Below, piece by piece: positions 1 to 5,101 of a DNA stretch of 9,055 nucleotides; the first letter of the stretch is position 1; each line of letters starts with the position of its first letter. The DNA lies in assembly GCA_002423365.1 (NCBI GenBank), contig DIVU01000305.1, positions 1 through 9,055 of the forward strand, read 5' to 3'. The notes beneath the pieces were generated by a model, which was given only the letters and a program-made list of their open reading frames with translations, did no database searches and was not told the origin of the DNA. The DNA is from Desulfuromonadaceae bacterium UBA6124. GTDB taxonomy: Bacteria; Desulfobacterota; Desulfuromonadia; Desulfuromonadales; Trichloromonadaceae. A program made the translations under genes and the position numbers.

Positions 1-167
1 GCGCTCCTTGTAAATCGCCGATAATGAAAGGTGAAATCCTTTCGCACAGGCTTTTCCCGCCTGCCCAGTCGAAGAAACGATTTTCTCTCCCGATTCCCCG
101 CCCCAGTGCATCGCAAATTTTGAACGTTGTCTTGCTTTCCGTGATCCACGGGACGGTCTTCAGCGAA
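1..167. other. Intergenic stretch downstream of the 4Fe-4S protein gene, no gene seen
   Basis: This stretch follows the stop codon of the polyferredoxin gene and runs to the window edge. It is less GC-rich than the genes beside it. I find no convincing coding frame. Read on the minus strand it holds two short hairpins three bases apart: CAGGC/GCCTG (pairing 59-63 with 47-51, 7-base loop) and GAAAGG/CCTTTC (pairing 38-43 with 26-31, 6-base loop). An AGGAG-like motif follows at the edge. The layout suggests a 5' leader of a gene lying to the left, but no known riboswitch motif was recognised. Confidence 0.5.
4..9 (-). promoter_or_regulatory. Possible ribosome binding site of a gene beyond the left edge
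   Basis: On the minus strand these bases read AAGGAG, a strong Shine-Dalgarno match. Only three bases remain before the window ends, so a start codon at normal spacing would fall just outside. It may equally be chance; the adjacent sequence is needed to decide. Confidence 0.35.
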
Positions 168-1442
168 TCAATCCCACCGGCGGCACAAGGCGACCAGATA
201 CTTCGACCGCATCTGCTCACCGGCCAGGAGGCGTTTGACCGGGGGGAGGTAGAGGATGGCGCCGAGGAGGGCGGCGAGGGCGCGGTGACTCCATAGTACC
301 TGGTTGTCGACAATCAGATGTTGCAGGGTCCCCCGTTCGATGGCCATGAGGACGATGCGGTGGGCGCCGTTGACCGGGGTGATGACCCGTTGCGGACGGC
401 GGTCAAGCCGCAGGCCGGCGAAGGGGCAGGAACTTGGGCAGAGCCCGCAGCCGAGACAGCGGGAGTCGTCGACGCGGGCGGTTTTGCGGCCGAAGCCGTC
501 GGCCTGGTCGGTGGCGAGAGTGATGGCATCGACCGGGCAGGCGGCGACGCAGCGTCCGCACCCCTTGCAGCGCTCTTCGGCGACGGCGGCGATGAAATTG
601 CTGGTATGGATGGGATGCAGCGGGGCGAAGCGGCGAGCCGCGCCGAGGGCATCGCAGCAGCAGGGGCAGCAGTTGCAGATGAAATTGACGTCCTCGCGCA
701 CATTTTCGGCGAACTGCACCAGCTTTGCTTCCTGGGCGCGGTGCAGCAGTTCAACCCCTTCCGCCGCTTCGATCCGGCGGGCGTAGCCGTGGCGGATGAG
801 GGCGTCCGCCGCCCGATTGAGGCTCAGGCAGATCTCCAGCGGCGCGGCGCAGGCGGTGCCGAGGTGCTGTTTCTTGTGCCGACAATAACAGAGGCCGACG
901 CCGATATGTTGGGCGTCGCGGAGGATGGCGCCGGCCCGCTCGTAGTCGAGCACAAGCAGGGATTGCTCCGCCGCGAGGGCCGATTCCCGAACCAGCATCC
1001 GACCGATCTGGGTGTCGCCGCCGACGAAGAGGTTGCGGATGAAATCGTCCTCGACGTCGATGTATTGGTAGTACAACTCGCTCAGCAGCTTTTGGTCGAG
1101 ATCGTCCCGGGTGCGCATCAGGGCGAATTCGAAGAACCCCACCATCGGCGGCGGCAGTACGAAAAGGCGCTCGCCTTTGATCTCCATATCAATCAGCAAC
1201 AGCCGCGAAGCGAGGCGGTCGAGCAGCCCTTCGGCCTCTTTCATGCCGAGATTCCAGGCGCGCGCCGCCCGCGCCGCCGAAAAGGGGCGCAGGGGCAATT
1301 GCGCCATCCGGCGCGCTTCCTCGTCGCTGAAGAGCAGAGCGAAGATGCGGTCGAGCAGTTCGGACGGGGTTGTCCCCTGGGGGAAGCGGTTCAGCCGTTC
1401 TTCCAGCAAGCGATAGGCGGAGCGGCTGGTCAGGTGCGCCAT
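168..1442 (-). CDS. Cysteine-rich 4Fe-4S dicluster protein with N-terminal helical/winged-helix-like region
   Basis: This 424-residue protein is predicted to be cytoplasmic and to carry several iron-sulfur clusters. Residues 292-302 (CKGCGRCVAACP) and 329-339 (CLGCGLCPSSCP) are two classic ferredoxin motifs, so two [4Fe-4S] clusters are nearly certain. Upstream lie two further cysteine groups: C185-x-C187 with C198 and C205, and a dense run at residues 256-263 (CNCCPCCC). These could bind more clusters or another metal. Residues 1-100 are helical and charged and resemble a small winged-helix fold, but no DNA-binding role is proven. The C-terminal part (380-424) has a short hydrophobic patch. 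The ATG is 6 bases after the nitroreductase stop, with GGAGGG at 1453-1458 inside that gene, so the two are very likely co-translated. The partner suggests electron transfer to or from a flavoenzyme, which is inference. The exact physiological function is unknown to me. Confidence 0.85.
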   Translation of the reverse strand: MAHLTSRSAYRLLEERLNRFPQGTTPSELLDRIFALLFSDEEARRMAQLPLRPFSAARAARAWNLGMKEAEGLLDRLASRLLLIDMEIKGERLFVLPPPMVGFFEFALMRTRDDLDQKLLSELYYQYIDVEDDFIRNLFVGGDTQIGRMLVRESALAAEQSLLVLDYERAGAILRDAQHIGVGLCYCRHKKQHLGTACAAPLEICLSLNRAADALIRHGYARRIEAAEGVELLHRAQEAKLVQFAENVREDVNFICNCCPCCCDALGAARRFAPLHPIHTSNFIAAVAEERCKGCGRCVAACPVDAITLATDQADGFGRKTARVDDSRCLGCGLCPSSCPFAGLRLDRRPQRVITPVNGAHRIVLMAIERGTLQHLIVDNQVLWSHRALAALLGAILYLPPVKRLLAGEQMRSKYLVALCRRWD

Positions 1443-1448
1443 GGCAAG

Positions 1449-2027
1449 CTATCCCTCCCGCGCCACCTCGGCCAGACCCTTGCGCTCGTTGGGTTTTTCG
1501 ATGACCGCCAATTCCTCGGGGAGGCGGTCGGCGGGACCGCGCCGCCCCACCGCCACTGCCGCGAGAATGTCGAACTCCTCCGCCGCCACCCCCAGCACCT
1601 CGAAGGCCCGTTTGCGGCTGAAACCGGCCATGGCGTGAGCATAAAGTCCCAGGCGGCGGGCTTGCAGGGCCAGGGCCATCCAGGCGGCACCGGCGTCGAA
1701 GGCGGCGTGGCGATTGATTTCGCCGCTGCCGGTGAAATGCAGCCGGGTCAGGACAAAGATCAGCAGGGGGGCTTTTGTCGCCCACAAACAGTTGCGCTCG
1801 ACCAGGGCCGAGGCGAAGCGTTCCCGGTCAGCGGCGGTGACGGCGTAGCGGAAAAACCAGGGTTGTTCGTTGTAGCAGGAAGGGGTCCAGCGCGCCGCCT
1901 CGAACAGGGCGGAAATCTGGGCTTGGCTCAGGGGCTCATCCAAAAAAGAGCGGGGGGACCAGCGGTCGGTGAAGAGGCAGTCGACCTCGACTTGCGGAGT
2001 GCGGGGGTTGTGGAGGGTGCCGGGCAT
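1449..2027 (-). CDS. Nitroreductase-family FMN-dependent oxidoreductase
   Basis: This 192-residue protein belongs to the nitroreductase superfamily, usually homodimeric FMN enzymes that reduce nitro compounds, quinones or flavins with NAD(P)H. The N-terminal RWSPRSF (22-28) is the typical Arg-x-x-x-Arg FMN-binding segment. WTPSCYNEQPWFF (47-59) matches the family's second FMN-contact block (the usual form is APSxxNxQPW). GAAWMALALQARRLGLYAHAMAGF (from 113) is the conserved dimer/flavin helix, and GRRG (161-164) lies near the C-terminus. The length is normal for a compact family member. The substrate cannot be told from sequence. The ATG at 2027 gives the full N-terminal block, but the upstream ribosome site is weak (AGAGAG). 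The polyferredoxin gene follows after 6 bases, so a ferredoxin-linked reaction is possible. A strong hairpin lies only 24 bases upstream of the start, leaving little room for a promoter between them. Confidence 0.9.
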   Translation of the reverse strand: MPGTLHNPRTPQVEVDCLFTDRWSPRSFLDEPLSQAQISALFEAARWTPSCYNEQPWFFRYAVTAADRERFASALVERNCLWATKAPLLIFVLTRLHFTGSGEINRHAAFDAGAAWMALALQARRLGLYAHAMAGFSRKRAFEVLGVAAEEFDILAAVAVGRRGPADRLPEELAVIEKPNERKGLAEVAREG

Positions 2028-2051
2028 GGATCTCTCTTTCCGGGAAACATT

Positions 2052-2088
2052 CCCCAGCCCCTTTGCCGAAGGCCGGAAGGGGCTGGGG
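2052..2088 (-). terminator. Strong GC-rich hairpin between the DUF4197 gene and the nitroreductase gene
   Basis: A perfect 12-bp stem pairs 2052-2063 with 2077-2088 (CCCCAGCCCCTT against AAGGGGCTGGGG). The 13-base loop can itself form a small GCC-GAA-GGC stem. It starts 16 bases after the stop codon of the DUF4197 gene on the minus strand, a typical place for a terminator. The T-run is poor: the minus strand continues AATGTTTCCC. It may be a weak intrinsic terminator, an mRNA 3'-end stabiliser, or a structure that sets the ratio between upstream and downstream genes. Confidence 0.55.
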
Positions 2089-2104
2089 AGGCAGATTGTT
2101 ATCC

Positions 2105-2860
2105 TTATTTGGCAAAGACCTTTTTCAACAGATCGGTGGTGCGCGCCGCTGGGTTGGCGCGGATGTTCTTCTCTTCCTGGGCGAGGGTGGTGAAGAGGCC
2201 GTTCAATCCCTGGTCGGCCACATAGCTGTCGAGATCAAAGGCGGGTTTTTGCGCCAGCGGCAGCGCGGTGTAGGAACTCATCAGCTGATTGTACTGCTGG
2301 TAGAGTCCGACTTGCCCCATCTTGTCCTTGATGATCGGCATGAAGCGGGCGCGCAGGCTGTCGGAGGTCTTGCCGCGGAAGTAATCGGTGGCGGCGGTGT
2401 CGCCGCCGCGCAGGATACCCATGGCGTCGGTCAGGGTCATTTGCGAGACGGCGTCGACCAGCACCGGCTTGGCCTCGGCCGAGGCCTGTTCGGCGGCGCG
2501 GTTCATGCCGACTTCAAAGGCGTCGACCTGACCGCCGAAACCCACCGTTCGTAGCGTCTTGGCCACCGTCGCCAGTTCATCGGGCATGGCAATGCGGATC
2601 AGCTGATTGCCCAGGAAGCCATCGGTCGTCGAGGTCGAAGCCACCGCCCGTTCCGATCCGACCCGCAGCGCCTCTTTCAGCCCGGCCGCGACGGTCGATT
2701 CATCCAGTCCGGCGGCCTGGGTTCCCGAGGTCGACAGACTCCGCAGGACGTTGCTCGCAAGCTGGCCGCCGGTTCCCGAGCTTTCGAGACATCCGCCCAG
2801 AGCCAGCAACAACGCACAGCCGCCGATCAGCCATGAGGCGTTCTTCCGATTGTTTTGCAT
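2105..2860 (-). CDS. DUF4197 family lipoprotein
   Basis: This 251-residue protein of unknown function resembles the DUF4197 family. It begins with a lysine/arginine-containing N-terminus and a hydrophobic stretch (10-22), then a lipobox LALGGC with the acylated cysteine at C24, so it is predicted to be a lipoprotein anchored in the cell envelope. An earlier LIGGC at 11-15 also looks like a lipobox but leaves almost no hydrophobic core before it. The mature part has the family's typical segment around 150-192 (GGDTAATDYFRGKT, then a helix ending in GLYQQYNQL). The rest is mainly alpha-helical with no catalytic motif I can name. The start is firm: AAGGAGGT at 2869-2876 is a near-perfect ribosome binding site 8 bases before the ATG. 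It lies 36 bases after the radical SAM gene, probably in the same transcript, and is followed by a strong hairpin. No evidence links its job to its neighbours. Confidence 0.85.
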   Translation of the reverse strand: MQNNRKNASWLIGGCALLLALGGCLESSGTGGQLASNVLRSLSTSGTQAAGLDESTVAAGLKEALRVGSERAVASTSTTDGFLGNQLIRIAMPDELATVAKTLRTVGFGGQVDAFEVGMNRAAEQASAEAKPVLVDAVSQMTLTDAMGILRGGDTAATDYFRGKTSDSLRARFMPIIKDKMGQVGLYQQYNQLMSSYTALPLAQKPAFDLDSYVADQGLNGLFTTLAQEEKNIRANPAARTTDLLKKVFAK

Positions 2861-2868
2861 ATCCTTGG

Positions 2869-2876
2869 ACCTCCTT
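2869..2876 (-). promoter_or_regulatory. Strong ribosome binding site of the DUF4197 lipoprotein gene
   Basis: The minus strand reads AAGGAGGT, an almost complete complement of the 16S rRNA 3' end, 8 bases before the ATG at 2860. It is the best such site in the window. It decides the start and predicts strong translation of this lipoprotein. Confidence 0.8.
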
Positions 2877-2896
2877 TTCGTTTTTCCGTTGATGGA

Positions 2897-3910
2897 TTAG
2901 TCCCACACGCCCGCCAGCGGTGTTCGGCATTTGCCGCAAGCGCCATGCTCCAAATGTATTTCCCCCAGGCGGAAGCCGTGCCGTTCGATGAGCAGTTCGC
3001 TACAGTTGGGGCAATAGGTGTTTTCGCCGGTGGCGTCCGGCACGTTGCCGACGTAGACATGCTTCAGTCCCGCCTCCAGGCCGATCTGCCGGGCGCGGCG
3101 CAGGGTGGTCGTCGGCGTCGGCGGGTGGTCGAGCATTTTGTAGGTCGGATAGAAGGCGGTGACGTGCCAGGGGATCTGATCCCCCAGTTCCCCGGCGATG
3201 AAGCGGGCGATGGCCGCCAGTTCCTCGTCGCCGTCGTTCCAGCCGGGAATGACCAGGGTGGTGATTTCCAGCCAGATGCCGAGACGGCGATAGTCGTGGA
3301 GGGTCGCCAGCACTCCGCTCAGGGTCGCGCCGGTGACCTCGCGGTAGAACTTTTCGGTGAAGCCCTTCAGGTCGACATTGACGGCGTCGAGCACCGGGGC
3401 AATCCGTTCCAGGGCGGCGGTGCTGGTGTAGCCGTTGCTGACAAAGACGTTGCCGAGTCCCTTTTCGTGGGCGAGAAGGGCGGTGTCGTAGGCGTATTCG
3501 TAGAAGATGGTCGGTTCGGTGTAGGTGTAGCTGATGCTGCGGCAGCCCGTATCCAGGGCGGCGCCGACGACCTCTTCCGGCGGCACCTCGCGGCCGGGAA
3601 TCGCCCGCCCCGTGTGCGGCCACTGGGAGATTTCGGCGTTCTGGCAGTGACGGCAGCGGAAGTTGCAGCCGACGGTGGCGATGGAATAGCTGCGGGAGCC
3701 GGGACGGTAATGGAAGAGGGGCTTCTTTTCGATGGGGTCGATACTTTCGGCGATGAGCCGACCGTAGACCAAGGAGAGCAGTTGCCCCTCCCGGTTCTCG
3801 CGCACCCCGCAGATCCCGCGCTTCCCCGAGGGGATGACGCAGGCGTGGCGACAGAGGCCGCAACGGACCCGGTCGCCGTCGAGTTTTTCCCAGAACATGG
3901 CTTCGCGCAT
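2897..3910 (-). CDS. amrS: AmmeMemoRadiSam system radical SAM enzyme (AmrS)
   Basis: This 337-residue protein is a radical SAM enzyme of the type once annotated as a pyruvate-formate-lyase-activating-enzyme homologue. The cluster motif is CNFRCRHC (C82, C86, C89), which holds the [4Fe-4S] that cleaves S-adenosylmethionine. The N-terminus has an extra cysteine group (C17, C20, C24, C34), followed by the family's typical EKKPLFHYRPGSRSYSIATVGCNF stretch. SYTYTEPTIFYEY (127-139), NVDLKGF (178-184) and HVTAFYPTYKM (249-259) are also family landmarks. The C-terminus has two CxxC pairs (300/303 and 325/328) that could form a zinc-ribbon-like site. The substrate of this family is, to my knowledge, not settled. 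AMMECR1- and Memo-like partners, often encoded nearby, are absent from this window. AAGGAG at 3917-3922, 6 bases upstream, supports the start. An extended -10 promoter lies just upstream, so the gene probably heads its own transcript with the DUF4197 gene. Confidence 0.9.
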   Translation of the reverse strand: MREAMFWEKLDGDRVRCGLCRHACVIPSGKRGICGVRENREGQLLSLVYGRLIAESIDPIEKKPLFHYRPGSRSYSIATVGCNFRCRHCQNAEISQWPHTGRAIPGREVPPEEVVGAALDTGCRSISYTYTEPTIFYEYAYDTALLAHEKGLGNVFVSNGYTSTAALERIAPVLDAVNVDLKGFTEKFYREVTGATLSGVLATLHDYRRLGIWLEITTLVIPGWNDGDEELAAIARFIAGELGDQIPWHVTAFYPTYKMLDHPPTPTTTLRRARQIGLEAGLKHVYVGNVPDATGENTYCPNCSELLIERHGFRLGEIHLEHGACGKCRTPLAGVWD

Positions 3911-3940
3911 CGGCTTCTCCTTTCCGAATGGACGGAGCCA

Positions 3941-3949
3941 AGTATAGCA
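3941..3949 (-). promoter_or_regulatory. Probable extended -10 promoter of the amrS transcript
   Basis: The minus strand reads TGCTATACT: a TATACT -10 hexamer preceded by the TG of an extended -10 element. No good -35 hexamer is found 16-18 bases further upstream, as is usual for extended -10 promoters. Transcription would start near 3934, leaving a leader of about 24 bases that contains the amrS ribosome site. The site lies in the 88-base gap between rodA and amrS, the longest spacer between two genes in the window. A weak CCCC/GGGG hairpin (3966-3979) lies between the rodA stop and this promoter. Confidence 0.5.
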
Positions 3950-3998
3950 GAAGATGGATCGCGCACCCCTTGGTCGGGGACTCGGGCGGGAAAAAGGG

Positions 3999-5096
3999 TC
4001 AGAACATGAAGCGGCGCATGCTGATGTTGAGGAGCAGCCCGGTGCCGATCATGGTCGTGACCATGCTGGTGCCGCCGTAGGAGAAGAGGGGCAAGGGCAC
4101 CCCGACCACCGGCAGCAGGCCGATAACCATCCCCAGATTGACGACGATGTGCCAGAAGATCATGGCCGTCACCCCCAGGGCGAGCATCATGCCGAACATG
4201 TCCGAGGCGCGGCGGGCGATGTAGATCCCCCAGATGATGAGAAAGAGATAGAGGCCCAGCAAAATCAGCGAGCCGGTGAAGCCCCACTCCTCGGCGAAGA
4301 CCGAAAAGGCGAAGTCGGTATGCCGTTCCGGCAGGAAGGAAAGTTGCGACTGGGTGCCCTGCATGAAGCCTGAGCCCCAGAAGCCGCCGCTGCCCACGGC
4401 GATTTTCGACTGGATGATATGATAGCCCGCCCCCAGGGGATCATGCTCGGGGTTGAGAAAAGTGAGGATGCGCTGTTTCTGGTAGGGGCGCAACAGGAAC
4501 CAGCCACCGGCCGCCGCCGATGAGCCGAGGATCGCCAGCATCGCCAGGGTCGAGCGGCGGAGCCCGGCGAAGAGGGACATGGTGACGCCGATAAAGATCA
4601 CCATCATGGCGGTGCCGAGGTCGGGCTGTTTCATGATCATCACCGACGGCACGCCGAGCAGGGCGAAGGGAACGAGCAGTTGCCGCAGGGAATAGCCGCG
4701 CAAGTTGCCCTTTTGGGAAAAATAGCGGGCCAGGGTGATGATGATGACGATTTTCATGATTTCACTGGGCTGGAGATTGAAGATGCCCAGGTCCAGCCAG
4801 CGGGTAGCGCCCATGCTGGTCTTGCCCACCAGCAGGACCGCCACCAGCAGGCAGAGGGTCAGTCCGTAAAGGAAAAAGCCGCAATACTCCAGATGTCGGT
4901 AGTCGACGCTGCTGACCCCCAGGGCGATGGTCAACCCGATCCCCAGCCAGTAGATCTGCTTGAGGTAAATCGGCGGCCCGGCGCCGGTCCAGATCGAGGT
5001 GGCGCTGTACAGGTTGAGGATGCCGATGCCCGCCACCGTCAAGACGGTGAGCAGCAACACCCAGTCGAAATGGGTCAAAAGCCTGCGGTCGAACAT
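3999..5096 (-). CDS. rodA: RodA, SEDS-family peptidoglycan glycosyltransferase
   Basis: This 365-residue integral membrane protein is the glycan-strand polymerase of the elongation complex. It uses lipid II and works with PBP2 to build side-wall peptidoglycan. It has about ten hydrophobic segments, beginning at 11-31. Family signatures are clear: GATRWLDLGIFNLQPSE (96-112); FLPERHTDFAFSVFAEEWGF (254-273), whose D261 matches the Asp shown to be essential in other RodA proteins; and LPVVGVPLPLFSYGGTSM (328-345). The length is normal and nothing is missing. The ATG lies 5 bases after the mrdA stop, with AAGGAG at 5107-5112 inside the end of mrdA, so polymerase and transpeptidase should be made together. 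RodA closes the shape operon; downstream there is only a weak hairpin, then the amrS promoter. FtsW is the main alternative, but the neighbours and the closing sequence favour RodA. Confidence 0.97.
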   Translation of the reverse strand: MFDRRLLTHFDWVLLLTVLTVAGIGILNLYSATSIWTGAGPPIYLKQIYWLGIGLTIALGVSSVDYRHLEYCGFFLYGLTLCLLVAVLLVGKTSMGATRWLDLGIFNLQPSEIMKIVIIITLARYFSQKGNLRGYSLRQLLVPFALLGVPSVMIMKQPDLGTAMMVIFIGVTMSLFAGLRRSTLAMLAILGSSAAAGGWFLLRPYQKQRILTFLNPEHDPLGAGYHIIQSKIAVGSGGFWGSGFMQGTQSQLSFLPERHTDFAFSVFAEEWGFTGSLILLGLYLFLIIWGIYIARRASDMFGMMLALGVTAMIFWHIVVNLGMVIGLLPVVGVPLPLFSYGGTSMVTTMIGTGLLLNISMRRFMF

Positions 5097-5101
5097 GCCG
5101 T

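Noticed and set aside
26..63. A riboswitch, for example c-di-GMP type I, in the edge region
   Set aside because: The hairpins and the GAAAGG and GAAAAGCC fragments are reminiscent, but their order and the conserved core do not match the class as I know it.
128..152. A possible sigma-54 type GG-N10-GC element on the minus strand after the polyferredoxin gene
   Set aside because: Only the two core dinucleotides fit; the flanking consensus (TGGCAC and TTGC) is not matched, so chance is the better explanation.
318..2225. A 635-codon open frame on the plus strand, antisense to the polyferredoxin and nitroreductase genes
   Set aside because: It crosses two clear minus-strand genes and the intergenic hairpin, has low-complexity Gly/Ala/Arg-rich composition and no recognisable domain. 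Long antisense frames are expected in GC-rich coding DNA.
3966..3979. A CCCC/GGGG hairpin after rodA as a terminator
   Set aside because: The stem is only four base pairs with no T-run on the minus strand, too weak to call a terminator.
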